Of a stretch of DNA of 64,000 nt, positions 33,792 to 42,557 are shown one piece after another; the first letter of the stretch is position 1, and each line of letters begins with the position of its first letter. The notes beneath the pieces were generated by a model. It searched no databases. It worked only from the letters and a program-made list of their open reading frames with translations, and was not told where the DNA came from. The translations under genes and the position numbers were made by a program. This DNA is from Sutcliffiella horikoshii (lineage in GTDB: Bacteria; Bacillota; Bacilli; Bacillales; Bacillaceae_I), in assembly GCF_008180725.1 (NCBI RefSeq), contig NZ_VTEV01000001.1, positions 465,269 through 529,268 of the forward strand, read 5' to 3'.

Positions 33792-34005
33792 GTAACAACT
33801 CTCCTTCTATTCCTTCCTACCTATATCATTCACCTTGTTTTGTAAGGCCATTCGTATTTTTGTACAAAACCTTTCAATATTCGGTAAAATAAAGGTAGGA
33901 ATATTAATATTATAGTATTCGTACATAACTTCCCTTTTATTGTAGTCTAAAATGACGAATAAAACATGCGAAGTTGTGAAATTTTTCTTACGAGGAGCTG
34001 TATCC

Positions 34006-34242
34006 ATGAATATAACCGTCTATACTCAACCTGATTGTCCCCCGTGTCAGGTGGTAAAACAATTCTTAACACACCATAATATTTCCTATAAGGTGATTGA
34101 CATCTCTGAGGATCTACAAGCAAGAGATTATTTAGTACATGAATTACAGTCATATTCCACTCCTACTGTAACAGTCGATGAGCAGGTTGTAAAAGGATTT
34201 GACCTGTCAAAGCTACAAAGTTTATTAGGCATAGAGGAATAG
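34006..34242 (+). CDS. Glutaredoxin-like (NrdH-type) protein
   Basis: Protein of 78 residues from ATG 34006 with GAGGAGC 8 bases upstream. Thioredoxin fold with Cys11-Pro-Pro-Cys14 (QPDCPPC), cis-Pro in STPTVTVDEQVVKGFD and the family size. The CPPC site and lack of glutathione motifs fit small redoxins served by thioredoxin reductase or bacillithiol rather than glutathione. Divergent from ykuJ. No linkage to nrd genes in the window, so the partner is not known. Confidence 0.9.
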   Translation: MNITVYTQPDCPPCQVVKQFLTHHNISYKVIDISEDLQARDYLVHELQSYSTPTVTVDEQVVKGFDLSKLQSLLGIEE

Positions 34243-34322
34243 GCTCTAAAGTGAATTTCGCAAGAGAATACATCATACCACTAATAAGATGATAGAAGAA
34301 AGCTTTTTATTTGCTTTCACCA

Positions 34323-34352
34323 AAAAAAGAGCGTTTGTTTTACGCTCTTTTT
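34323..34352. terminator. Bidirectional terminator
   Basis: AAAAGAGCG / CGCTCTTTT stem with a 9-base loop and T-runs on both sides, between the convergent glutaredoxin gene and the 226-residue secreted protein gene. Confidence 0.88.
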
Positions 34353-34360
34353 TAAGTATG

Positions 34361-35041
34361 TCACCTTGTTACGAGGAAGCTATTTTTATCATATCCATGA
34401 AATAAATGAGAAATCATCATTGGAATGCTATTGGGGAAAGAATGGAAAAACGGATTAGCTAACATTCCAATGGGGTAAGTTTGGTATACACTGACATTTA
34501 AACTGGATAATGTTTTGACTATGTTAGCCTCTTGTTCCTTTTCAATGCTTTTCACAAATCCTGGCGTCTCATATTCAAAACCATAGTCCGTCACTTTCCA
34601 GCCCGAAGATGTTTCTTGTATTTTTACATACTCATAGTGATCATCATAAAGGCTTGGCATGTCCTCATCGGAAGCAAAGAATTCATAAACAATAAACTCT
34701 CCATCTTGCCCTTTAATCACTTTTGTTTCTTCATCATAGCTAAAGAAAGGAATGTAATATGCCGGAAAATCAGTACCGTATGTTATATAGCCTGCTTCTT
34801 CTTTAAATAAATGCTCTTTTAGAAAAGATTGCTGATACTCTTTTGTAAAATAGGGATCTAGTAGCTGATCTATTTCTTCTAACGAATGATGTTTTTCTCC
34901 CAGTGAAATCTGTGATTGAAACGCATCTTTCAAAAAGGAATATACTTCATGGTCTACAGGCGATTGTTCCGCACTAGCATAGCTTGAGCCGAAAAATATT
35001 ACGGTTATGATGGCAATAATTCCTGTCATATTTTTAAGCAA
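34361..35041 (-). CDS. Secreted protein of unknown function
   Basis: Protein of 226 residues from TTG 35041 with AGGAGGAG 6 bases upstream. A Sec signal peptide is clear (KNMTGIIAIITVIFFGSSYASA, cleavage after ASA). The mature part is acidic and aromatic-rich (GTDFPAYYIPFFSYDEE, YDDHYEYVKIQ) with an SSGWKVTDYGFE segment of the kind seen in NTF2-like or DUF3993-type secreted Bacillus proteins; I am not certain of the family. No lipobox. Single gene with no informative neighbour. Confidence 0.75.
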   Translation of the reverse strand: MLKNMTGIIAIITVIFFGSSYASAEQSPVDHEVYSFLKDAFQSQISLGEKHHSLEEIDQLLDPYFTKEYQQSFLKEHLFKEEAGYITYGTDFPAYYIPFFSYDEETKVIKGQDGEFIVYEFFASDEDMPSLYDDHYEYVKIQETSSGWKVTDYGFEYETPGFVKSIEKEQEANIVKTLSSLNVSVYQTYPIGMLANPFFHSFPNSIPMMISHLFHGYDKNSFLVTR

Positions 35042-35184
35042 TCCATTCTCCTCCTCAGATGATGTGTACTAATTGTATCAAGAACAGAGCGGACAAGGGT
35101 TTGTAACCGTTCGTAAAATTACGTTGAAAACTGACAAATTATTCACTCTCTATACCACTACCCTTCTAACTCAACTCCAAACAC

Positions 35185-35212
35185 AAAAAACCCTTACAAT
35201 TTTTGTAAGGGT
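35185..35212 (-). terminator. Terminator of the small membrane protein gene
   Basis: ACCCTTACAA / TTGTAAGGGT stem followed by TTTTTTG on the minus strand, 7 bases after the stop at 35219. Confidence 0.92.
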
Positions 35213-35218
35213 CCTCTA

Positions 35219-35458
35219 CTACCAATTAGAATTAAGTGCAGCATATACGATATACAACAATATTAATACCGTTGCTATTAATAAGGCTACAAAAACAGGA
35301 TTTTTCATTACATAATGATCTTGGACTTTTTCACTAATGGATGAATCCTGGGTTGTTGCCTGTGTACTTTCCTGACGCCCTAATTTATACGTATAGACCA
35401 TGGCGCCAGCAACAATAATCAATGCTAAAATAGCCAAAATAAAATCAAAAGAACCCAT
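35219..35458 (-). CDS. Small two-span membrane protein
   Basis: Protein of 79 residues from ATG 35458, with GAGGTGATT 5-6 bases upstream. Membrane spans at about residues 5-25 (FILAILALIIVAGAMVYTY) and 54-75 (VFVALLIATVLILLYIVYA), joined by a Gln/Ser/Thr-rich loop. I recognise no family. It lies between a secreted protein and ykuI; a role cannot be given. Confidence 0.65.
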   Translation of the reverse strand: MGSFDFILAILALIIVAGAMVYTYKLGRQESTQATTQDSSISEKVQDHYVMKNPVFVALLIATVLILLYIVYAALNSNW

Positions 35459-35523
35459 TTCAATCACCTCACCGAGCAAACTATACTCTTAAGGTAAACA
35501 AACGGGTAAATTCTATTCACTGC

Positions 35524-36741
35524 TTATAAAAGATCCTGGTTTTCATATAAATACTCATAAGATATATCGACATATAGGAAGCGGTTTTTCGTAATTAGAC
35601 AAGAATAGGTACGAACACTTTCACCTGTTTCAATATCACTATACAAGTCCGATAATATTCCTTTTTTCTCCATGCTCATTTTCATGATATGTTCAAGAAA
35701 ATAAGGTCTCCAACTCCAATTCTTCCCTCTATATTGGCTGTCTGCTTTCCACTTCCCATTATCTCTTAAGAGATTGGGAGAAAGCTGGAATCCATTCTCG
35801 TCACAAATATACATTCGGAAGCTAATATTGTTAAGTTCCTCTGCGATAGAGTGTAGCCAATCATCATAATCTTCTAGGTTATGCCCTTTTAATAGGAGAG
35901 GATGAAGTCTAGTTTGGAGCATTCCCGTAAACTGATGAATAGCCTGTAGTTTTCTTTTTTCATAACGAATAAATTGTTGGAACTTCTCAACAAGCATTTT
36001 CTTTGCATGGTTAATGTTAATAAAAGCCCGACCAGGTTTATGTAGATAGTAACCCTGATAAAACCTGCCACCATTTCTCCAAGCATATTGCAATTGAAAA
36101 GACGCTTCCATGTTCTCATACATTAGTGCAGCTCCAATTTTTCTCGATAAAATGGATAAAGAGTGCAAGATATCTTGATGAGCTGCAACTTCATGTGATT
36201 GACGAAGAATTTCTAAATTAACTTTTAGTATATTCGGATTCAAGCGTCCAATTCGATCCATGTTTGCACCCGTGTCCCCGATATTAGCCACTGAAAGTTG
36301 AATACCATAGGTTCTATAGTAATTAAAGAGGTTCTGAAGATATTCTTCTCCTTCTTTAGAAGAATGTTCGTCTATTTCAATTACGATATTTTCCAGCTTT
36401 AATCCTTTTGGAACATACGACAGAAAAAGTTCAAGCAATGATTCTCCCTGATCTTCCAAAAGAAGGTCTGCGTTTTGATTGAAGAATAACCTTAACGTAC
36501 AATCTTGTTCGGTATAGTAGGTTAATGCTTTATTGATAATTACCTTATCTACTTCGAGCTGGTATTCCCCAGGCACAGTATCGTCACGAAAAAATGACCC
36601 TAAACTTTTCACATCACCGTTTTCCAACTGAAACCTTCCTAGCACTTCATATCCAATTACTTCTTGGGCATCTGCACTAAAAATTGCTTGAAAATAAGGG
36701 GTGACCTTTTCGATATTCGTCATAATATCAAGTGGATCCAT
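35524..36741 (-). CDS. ykuI: EAL-domain c-di-GMP binding protein YkuI
   Basis: Protein of 405 residues, the size of B. subtilis YkuI. N-terminal EAL domain (about 10-245), where the EAL triplet reads EVL (IGYEVLGRF) and later motifs VIEIDEH and LSVANIG replace the usual ENV/DDFG acidic sites; then an alpha-helical linker and a C-terminal PAS/CACHE-like YkuI_C domain (about 270-400; MYICDENGFQLSPN). YkuI of B. subtilis binds c-di-GMP but has little or no phosphodiesterase activity and takes part in the cell's c-di-GMP response. No membrane segment. Start ATG 36741 with GGGGAG 6 bases upstream. Confidence 0.93.
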   Translation of the reverse strand: MDPLDIMTNIEKVTPYFQAIFSADAQEVIGYEVLGRFQLENGDVKSLGSFFRDDTVPGEYQLEVDKVIINKALTYYTEQDCTLRLFFNQNADLLLEDQGESLLELFLSYVPKGLKLENIVIEIDEHSSKEGEEYLQNLFNYYRTYGIQLSVANIGDTGANMDRIGRLNPNILKVNLEILRQSHEVAAHQDILHSLSILSRKIGAALMYENMEASFQLQYAWRNGGRFYQGYYLHKPGRAFININHAKKMLVEKFQQFIRYEKRKLQAIHQFTGMLQTRLHPLLLKGHNLEDYDDWLHSIAEELNNISFRMYICDENGFQLSPNLLRDNGKWKADSQYRGKNWSWRPYFLEHIMKMSMEKKGILSDLYSDIETGESVRTYSCLITKNRFLYVDISYEYLYENQDLL

Positions 36742-36828
36742 CTCATTCTCCCCTTTGTCTTGTTTGGAACGATTATATCATGTTATAGGGCAAATTATGA
36801 CGTGGAAATAGTGAGGTGCCAGGATTTT

Positions 36829-37401
36829 TTATTGCATTCTTTTAGGGATCTTTAATTCTTGTCCAGTTTTCAAACAATCCGTATCTAAATTGTTTAATTG
36901 CCGGACTGACTCACGTGATATGTCGTATCTCTGAGCTATCTTTAACAAACTGTCTGAAGTGACCACCGTGTGAAGATAGCAGGGTACTTTAAGATCCATC
37001 CCAGTGAAAATGGTATCACTTTCAAGGTGATTAACCTTTTTCAAGCTGTTTACATCAACGGAAAACATTTGAGATATGTCTTTTAACGTTTCATTATGTT
37101 TCACTTTGTAACTTCCGCAAGCTTGACCTTCCAAAAGTTCTCTAGTAGCTCCATTCTTTTCATCCAAAACAGCAATAAGAAATTGTTGGAATTTGACGCG
37201 ATAGCTGTTTACAACCGTTCCTTTTGGCAATACATCTGAGGCTAATTTCCTTGCTGATTCCAGTAGATTTTTTCTTTTTGATACTTTTTCATGGGTGCCA
37301 GCGTATTCAACAGAGAATTCATAGAATGCTTCTGTTGGGTTAATATACACTGTAAGTTCTTTATTTTGCTCGTCCCAATCATACTTGTAAAAGATACTCA
37401 T
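36829..37401 (-). CDS. Double LysM-domain protein without signal peptide
   Basis: Protein of 190 residues from ATG 37401 (AAGGAGG 7-8 bases upstream; the frame opens at 37452 without a site). N-terminal ~95 residues are charged and of unknown fold (FYKYDWDEQNKELTVYINP). Two LysM modules follow: YKVKHNETLKDISQMFSVD (about 97-140) and HTVVTSDSLLKIAQRYDIS (about 145-188). It has no signal peptide or membrane span, so it is not a normal wall protein; cytosolic LysM proteins in spore formers often act in the mother cell at the spore surface. Position corresponds to ykuG/ykuH of B. subtilis, but I see no clear relation. Confidence 0.85.
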   Translation of the reverse strand: MSIFYKYDWDEQNKELTVYINPTEAFYEFSVEYAGTHEKVSKRKNLLESARKLASDVLPKGTVVNSYRVKFQQFLIAVLDEKNGATRELLEGQACGSYKVKHNETLKDISQMFSVDVNSLKKVNHLESDTIFTGMDLKVPCYLHTVVTSDSLLKIAQRYDISRESVRQLNNLDTDCLKTGQELKIPKRMQ

Positions 37402-37462
37402 TAGGTTTCCTCCTTGATGCTTTTGCTTAGTATGAGCAAAACAGGTATACAAGTATGAAAAA

Positions 37463-37504
37463 AAGCCCGGTAAAGCAAAATAAAAATTGCTTTACCGGGC
37501 TTTT
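37463..37504. terminator. Terminator downstream of fadH and repeat copy 6
   Basis: AGCCCGGTAAAGCAA / TTGCTTTACCGGGCT, a long near-perfect stem with T-runs on both sides. The fadH transcript would cross repeat copy 6 before reaching it. Confidence 0.9.
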
Positions 37505-37524
37505 AAATTATCGCTTTAACAACC

Positions 37525-37652
37525 GCTGTTAATTTCCGCAAATGGCTTCGCTTTCCTAGGGGCGCTGGTGGAGCCTCCTCGGCTGCGCCTGTGGGGTCTC
37601 AACCTAGCGCTATCCCCCTCAGGAGTCTTCGCCTTTTGCTCCAATTAACTGC
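37525..37652 (-). repeat. Dispersed hairpin element, copy 6 (A orientation)
   Basis: 128 bp with ends GCTGTTAATT (37525-37534) and AATTAACTGC (37643-37652), one mismatch. Same interior as copies 2 and 7. It lies in the 3' untranslated region of fadH, between the stop codon and the terminator, and has no B partner. Confidence 0.9.
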
Positions 37653-37668
37653 TAAAAATCCCTATTAT

Positions 37669-38436
37669 TTAAAACGGGAATGGGTGGAGCCATTGGCCCC
37701 CGTCCATTGTTACACATTCTCCGTTTATGTATGCGGCTTTTTCTGAGCTTAGGAAAAATGCTAATTCGGCAATTTCTTCAGGTGTTCCAAACCGCTTCAA
37801 TGGCACGCTTGCCGCAACTTTTTTAGCCTCTTCCTCTGATTGCATTAATTTGTCTGCACCGCCAGTTCTTTCGATTGGTCCTGGAGCGATTGCGTTCACT
37901 CGAATTCCGTATTTCGTCCCCCACTCCACTGCAAGTGTTCTTGTAAGGGATAGGACTCCTGCTTTTGCCGCAGCTGAATGCACCACACCTGCCCCTGCAT
38001 TCCAGGCATAGGTGGCAACCATATTGATCATACTGCCCTTAACTTTTCGTTCCATCCAATAATTACCCACAGCAGAACTACAATAAAACGTTCCATTCAA
38101 GACGATGTCAATAACAGACTTCCATCCGTTAACAGATAATTTTTCAGCTGGGCAGATAAAGTTTCCGGCTGCATTGTTGACCAGCAAATCAATTCTACCA
38201 AATGCTTCGTCCGTCAACTTCACCATTCTCTCCACATGCTCAGGCTCTCTTACATCCATCTGTACGGTCAAGACTTCACCATCATGTCCCTTAATCTCCT
38301 CTTTAGCTTGCGCAAGACGATCAAGATCACGACCGGTGATCACCACATTATAACCTTCTTGAGCGAACTTCAAAGCCATATATTTCCCCATACCGCTTGA
38401 GCCACCGGTAATGATGGCAACTTTCTTTTCTCCCAT
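37669..38436 (-). CDS. fadH: 2,4-dienoyl-CoA reductase FadH (SDR family)
   Basis: Protein of 255 residues, short-chain dehydrogenase fold. Cofactor motif TGGSSGMG near the N-terminus, NNAAG, and the C-terminal DGGQWLH. The usual YxxxK is HSAAAKAG: Lys is kept but the Tyr is His, as expected for the dienoyl-CoA reductase branch, in which another Tyr (here candidate MVATYAWN) acts. The PERTGGADKL-like loop (GPIERTGGADKL) is typical. It reduces 2,4-dienoyl-CoA with NADPH in degradation of unsaturated fatty acids. B. subtilis ykuF/fadH is in the same place. The transcript includes repeat copy 6. Confidence 0.92.
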   Translation of the reverse strand: MGEKKVAIITGGSSGMGKYMALKFAQEGYNVVITGRDLDRLAQAKEEIKGHDGEVLTVQMDVREPEHVERMVKLTDEAFGRIDLLVNNAAGNFICPAEKLSVNGWKSVIDIVLNGTFYCSSAVGNYWMERKVKGSMINMVATYAWNAGAGVVHSAAAKAGVLSLTRTLAVEWGTKYGIRVNAIAPGPIERTGGADKLMQSEEEAKKVAASVPLKRFGTPEEIAELAFFLSSEKAAYINGECVTMDGGQWLHPFPF

Positions 38437-38613
38437 AAAATCTCCCCCAATCCTATGTCTCTATACTATTCTAACCTAATGTTCAAAATAGTCAAAATGT
38501 TTTACAAAATTTATTCAAAAAGTTTCCATTGAAAGTAGAATGATAGAAAGAGAAATTCATCACTAATTGGTGCTATAATGAGTGATATTATGATAGGTTA
38601 GGTTGGTATAACT

Positions 38614-39474
38614 ATGAGTAAATTAACACGAAGAGCCTTTTTCAAACGAATCTTTACAATAGTTTTCACTGCTTTCCTTACAAGTGGTGCAGGTTATTTC
38701 TATGCTAGATATATTGAACCAAAGCAAATGAACAAATTAAAACATACCATTAAACATCCAAGCATCCCAAAAAGCTTTTCCGGAATAAAGATTGCTCAAT
38801 TCTCTGATACACACATTGGTCACCATTTTGGGCAAGCAGAATTGGAAAAAGTGGTTCGTCTAATTAATGAAGAGGAACCCGATATCGTTTTCTTCACAGG
38901 AGATCTGATGGACAATCCATTAGAATACGATGGGTCATACAACCTAATAAATATATTGAAAAAGATCCATGCCCCACTTGGAAAATTTGCGATTTACGGT
39001 AACCATGACCACGGTGGCTACGGGACGGAGACTTACGAGGAAATCATGGAGTCTTCTGATTTCACCGTGTTGAAAAATGAGAATACTAAGATTGAATTAA
39101 TAGATAAAAGTCAACTATTCATTGCTGGAGTGGATGATTTGATGCTAGGAAGGCCTGATTTTAACGTAACGCTACGTGGTATTCCTGAAGACGCTTATAC
39201 AATATTATTAGCCCATGAAGGGGACGCAGCGGACTCCATAGCAGAGCAGTTTCATGTAAATTTACAGCTGTCCGGACATTCTCATGGAGGACAAGTGCAG
39301 ATTCCTTTTTTCGGCCCATTAATAACTCCACCGCTCGGGTCTAAATTTTATGAAGGTTTTTATCATTTGGATGATTTGACCTTATATGTGAATAAGGGTT
39401 TAGGCACTACTAGAGAGCCCTACCGCTTTTTAGCGCCCCCAGAAATTGCATTTTTCACCCTTGAACGCCAATAA
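38614..39474 (+). CDS. ykuE: Tat-exported metallophosphoesterase YkuE
   Basis: Protein of 286 residues. N-terminal twin-arginine signal (LTRRAFFKRIFTIVFTAFL) as in B. subtilis YkuE, which is exported through TatAyCy. Calcineurin-like phosphoesterase motifs follow in order: SDTHIGHHFG (D-x-H), FTGDLMDN (G-D), YGNHDHGG (GNHD), LLAHEGD, and SGHSHGGQ (GHxH), so both metal sites are complete. It should work at the outer membrane face or wall; the substrate is unknown. Transcribed away from fadH and followed by a small Pro/Tyr-rich gene. Confidence 0.93.
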   Translation: MSKLTRRAFFKRIFTIVFTAFLTSGAGYFYARYIEPKQMNKLKHTIKHPSIPKSFSGIKIAQFSDTHIGHHFGQAELEKVVRLINEEEPDIVFFTGDLMDNPLEYDGSYNLINILKKIHAPLGKFAIYGNHDHGGYGTETYEEIMESSDFTVLKNENTKIELIDKSQLFIAGVDDLMLGRPDFNVTLRGIPEDAYTILLAHEGDAADSIAEQFHVNLQLSGHSHGGQVQIPFFGPLITPPLGSKFYEGFYHLDDLTLYVNKGLGTTREPYRFLAPPEIAFFTLERQ

Positions 39475-39545
39475 ATGGGCTACTGGGTACAAGCGCATAC
39501 CTATTAGCATTGCCATACATTATAGTGACCCTATAAAGGAGGCAT

Positions 39546-39755
39546 ATGTCTATGTATCGAAACTATCAGAATAACAGATTAATTGGAGGATTAGGTTTCG
39601 GTTTTCCTTTTTTTCCGTTCTTAGGAGGATTGGCAGTAGGTACTCTTTTAGCACCTAGACCTTATTACCCACCATACCCTTATTATGGACCGTATCCTGG
39701 ACCTTACCCAAGACCTTACCCAAGACCATACCCACCATATCCTTATTATAGATAA
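39546..39755 (+). CDS. Small Gly/Pro/Tyr-rich protein
   Basis: Protein of 69 residues (67 if the second ATG at 39552 is used; AAGGAGG is 3 and 9 bases from the two ATGs, so 39552 is slightly favoured). A Gly/Phe/Leu-rich first half (GGLGFGFPFFPFLGGLAVG) is followed by Pro-Tyr repeats (PYYPPYPYYGPYPGPYPRPY and more). Composition resembles small structural or coat proteins of Bacillus spores, but no family is recognised. It has its own terminator. Confidence 0.75.
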   Translation: MSMYRNYQNNRLIGGLGFGFPFFPFLGGLAVGTLLAPRPYYPPYPYYGPYPGPYPRPYPRPYPPYPYYR

Positions 39756-39772
39756 TGTACTGGTTGAAACCT

Positions 39773-39803
39773 AAAGCCGCTGCACTCTTTGCACGGCTTT
39801 TTT
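39773..39803 (+). terminator. Terminator of the Pro/Tyr-rich gene
   Basis: AAAGCCG ... CGGCTTT stem with inner GCA/TGC pairs, followed by TTTTTAAG. Confidence 0.85.
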
Positions 39804-39833
39804 AAGATAATTATGAAAGTGAAAGTGGTGAGT

Positions 39834-40337
39834 ATGGTGGCTATTCATGTTGTTAAACAAGGAGAAACTCTTGGTATGATTTCGCTGGATTATCGAAAGC
39901 CTTTAGCTGAGATTATGGCTGTCAATGCCATTGCAAATCCTAATATCATCTATCCGGGTCAGCAAATCATCATACCAGGCCTTCCTAATGCAGATACAAT
40001 CCCCTATTCCATTGAAATATCCATCGCAAATAGGAAGCTCGTACTGAAGGAAAATGGGGTTATCGTCAAAACATATCCCATTGCAGTAGGCAGGATGCTC
40101 TTTGAAACTCCTGTCGGCAACTATATTATCGTAAACCGACAACCTAACCCTGGAGGTCCATTTGGCGCAATGTGGCTTTCCCTCTCCAAATTATCCTATG
40201 GAATTCATGGAACAAACGATCCCAGCTCTATCGGAAAAGCTGTCTCTCGCGGATGTGTCCGTATGTATAACCAAGATGTCCTTCAACTTGCATCTATCGT
40301 ACCTAACGGGACACCAGTTCTAATTCGCCCTCAATAA
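39834..40337 (+). CDS. ykuD: L,D-transpeptidase YkuD
   Basis: Protein of 167 residues from ATG 39834 (GGTGAG is very close; GTG 39837 is also possible). N-terminal LysM domain ([15 protein letters not shown] ... [13 protein letters not shown], about 1-50) and C-terminal YkuD catalytic domain with [21 protein letters not shown]: His and the nucleophile Cys of the HGT...S-x-G-C-x-R motif are present. It makes 3-3 cross-links in peptidoglycan; in B. subtilis YkuD is linked to the spore. No signal peptide is present, as for the B. subtilis protein. Same synteny. Confidence 0.94.
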   Translation: MVAIHVVKQGETLGMISLDYRKPLAEIMAVNAIANPNIIYPGQQIIIPGLPNADTIPYSIEISIANRKLVLKENGVIVKTYPIAVGRMLFETPVGNYIIVNRQPNPGGPFGAMWLSLSKLSYGIHGTNDPSSIGKAVSRGCVRMYNQDVLQLASIVPNGTPVLIRPQ

Positions 40338-40432
40338 CATTTACTTTCCAAATCCATCAAATTTACTAGTACATACTGATAAGATTGATTATAATTGAAC
40401 TAGAAATATTTAGTGATAAAGGAAGGGATTTC

Positions 40433-41941
40433 TTGCATCAGGAAACATATTCTCGTTTTGTGAAACAACTTGTCATAAATTATATACTTGGTTCGTCCAT
40501 AGCAGTGCTAGGGGTAGGCGGCATACTCATATTTTCTACTCTAAACCTATCCCTTTCAGAGATTAATATCATGATTAGTATTTTATTAACTTCTGCTTCC
40601 ATCATGGTACTTTGTGAATTGTTCGCTTTTTATAAACAACTGCAACCGATAAAAATTATTCTTACTAAAACAGATCATACATATGCTGACTATCAGAAAG
40701 CTTTTTTACATATCCAACGGTTTCCTACTCTAACAGTTAAAAGAATAATTGGCCCCCACCTACTTGGACTCTCTGTTCCCGCCATTATCCTTGCGATCAT
40801 CTGCATACGGACCGGTTTGCTTAACATGCCCATTCGATATGTACTTCTTGCTTCACTTGGAGCCTTGCTAATTGCTGGCATGCATGCGTTTATCGAATAC
40901 TTTCTTACAGTCAGAGCAATAAGGCCGGTTTTAGATTGTTTACAAGAAGCCACTCAGAACATCTATCATCTTGCATTATCTATACATGGTGATATTATCG
41001 TGTCTTTACGTACAAAGTTTCTAGTAAGCGCATTATTTATCGGAATTTTTCCAGTTCTTTTATTTAGTCTGGCAACCGAAGTTCGCTTCGAAACCCTTAC
41101 CTTAGAAGTCGATTTCTGGAATTGGGGAGTATTGATTCTTTTCATTGCTGCTGTTTTTTCTTCTTTTGGGGCTTTTTTGTTATTTAAAGACATTTTACAA
41201 CCTATCACACAACTGTTAAAAGGGATGCATGATGTAGAAAATAATCATCTAGCTCCTGCCAAGGAATTATATTCAGATGAATTTTCTCAAGTTATTCAAG
41301 GATTTAACTCCATGGTGCAAGGGTTGGAAGAAAGAAATGAGACAAATAGGCTGTTGATGGAAAGCTTTTATCAAACCCTCTCCACCACCCTTGACGCGCG
41401 GGATCCATATACTGCAGGACATTCTTTAAGGGTAAGCAGATACTCTGTATTAATTGGCCAAAAAGCTGGATTGGCTTCTCAGCAACTTGAATTGTTAAAA
41501 AACGCATCCCTCCTTCATGACATTGGGAAGATCGGAGTGAAGGATGAGATATTGTTAAAGGATGGAAAGCTTTCAGATATGGAATTTGAAGAAATCAAAA
41601 GACACCCGTTGCTTGGCGCTACCATCTTAAGTCAAGTGCAGCCTAAAGAGGCAATGGCTCCATTAATACCAGGTGTCAGAAACCATCACGAACGATTTGA
41701 TGGATATGGGTACCCCGATAAGTTAATTGGTCATGAAATACCTCTTTTTGGTAGAATCATCGCAGTAGCGGACGCATTTGATGCCATGACTTCCGACCGC
41801 CCATATCGTAAGGGAATGAAAAAGGAGAAAGCCTTGTCTATATTAAAAAGCGGAAGAGGAACCCAATGGGATCCCGAGTTTGTCGATATTTTCATCACAC
41901 TTATGGAAAAGGAACAGGAGCAAGCTCTAACTTCAGCCTAG
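40433..41941 (+). CDS. Membrane HD-GYP domain phosphodiesterase
   Basis: Protein of 502 residues from TTG 40433, preceded by GGAAGGG at 5-6 bases (an earlier in-frame TTG 40385 has no site). About six hydrophobic segments in the first 270 residues, then a HAMP domain (PITQLLKGMHDVENNHL...), then an HD-GYP domain (about 310-490): HDIGKIGV, HPLLGATIL, NHHERFDGYGYPD (the HHE and GYP parts) and VADAFDAMTSDRPYR. All HD-GYP motifs are present, so c-di-GMP or cGAMP hydrolysis is possible. It is not part of the yku order I remember for B. subtilis and lies near the EAL protein YkuI. Confidence 0.9.
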   Translation: MHQETYSRFVKQLVINYILGSSIAVLGVGGILIFSTLNLSLSEINIMISILLTSASIMVLCELFAFYKQLQPIKIILTKTDHTYADYQKAFLHIQRFPTLTVKRIIGPHLLGLSVPAIILAIICIRTGLLNMPIRYVLLASLGALLIAGMHAFIEYFLTVRAIRPVLDCLQEATQNIYHLALSIHGDIIVSLRTKFLVSALFIGIFPVLLFSLATEVRFETLTLEVDFWNWGVLILFIAAVFSSFGAFLLFKDILQPITQLLKGMHDVENNHLAPAKELYSDEFSQVIQGFNSMVQGLEERNETNRLLMESFYQTLSTTLDARDPYTAGHSLRVSRYSVLIGQKAGLASQQLELLKNASLLHDIGKIGVKDEILLKDGKLSDMEFEEIKRHPLLGATILSQVQPKEAMAPLIPGVRNHHERFDGYGYPDKLIGHEIPLFGRIIAVADAFDAMTSDRPYRKGMKKEKALSILKSGRGTQWDPEFVDIFITLMEKEQEQALTSA

Positions 41942-42017
41942 AAATGGAGGAAGTTGGAGTCACCCTTCCATTTTAAGTGAAGGCACAGTATAATAAGAGA
42001 AAGGAAAGGAGCCAATT

Positions 42018-42500
42018 ATGCATAATAAAAGTTATACAAACCAAAGAAAAACCGATTCCCCTATTGAATCTTCTATTGAAAACCTCTCTCGTGCCATCTT
42101 TACTGTTAATCGGCATGCAAAAACCGCGCCGGATCCAAAGTTTCTCTATTCATTAAAAAGAAAAGCTTTAGAGAAACTTATCACCGAAGGCAAAGCTACA
42201 AAAAAAGGTTTGCATTTTTCAAGAAACCCAAAGAACAGCCGTCAACAATCTGATGTTCTTGTATTAGCAGGGGAATATTACTTCCATCTTCCTCCTACAA
42301 AGGATGACTTTACAGAATTGCCCCATCTTGGAGAGTTAAATGATCATTATCGTAATCCAAAAGCTAATATGTCCTTATCAGTAGCGAAGAACTTGCTTCA
42401 AAGGTACACAAATTTCCATCCGACAGATGGGCAAAAACATCAACCCAAAAGACAGTATCAAAAGCCCGTATTTAAAAAACTCGGGGAAAGCTACCTCTGA
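42018..42500 (+). CDS. ykyB: YkyB family protein
   Basis: Protein of 160 residues matching the YkyB family: SIENLSRAIFTVNRHAKTAPDPKFLYSLKRKAL in outline, then QSDVLVLAGEYYFHLPPTKDDF and LPHLGELNDHYRNPK. Very basic Lys/Gln-rich C-terminus. Soluble, function unknown. GGAGCC lies 7-8 bases before ATG. In B. subtilis ykyB lies beside cheV and the ykuC-ykuD region, as here. Confidence 0.92.
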   Translation: MHNKSYTNQRKTDSPIESSIENLSRAIFTVNRHAKTAPDPKFLYSLKRKALEKLITEGKATKKGLHFSRNPKNSRQQSDVLVLAGEYYFHLPPTKDDFTELPHLGELNDHYRNPKANMSLSVAKNLLQRYTNFHPTDGQKHQPKRQYQKPVFKKLGESYL

Positions 42501-42505
42501 TAAGT

Positions 42506-42552
42506 AAAAGACGAAAGCCCCTCTATATGTAGCAGGGGCTTTCGTCTTTTTA
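42506..42552. terminator. Bidirectional terminator
   Basis: AAAAGACGAAAGCCCCT / AGGGGCTTTCGTCTTTT, a 17-bp stem between the convergent ykyB and cheV genes, with T-runs on both sides. Confidence 0.95.
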
Positions 42553-42557
42553 AACTG

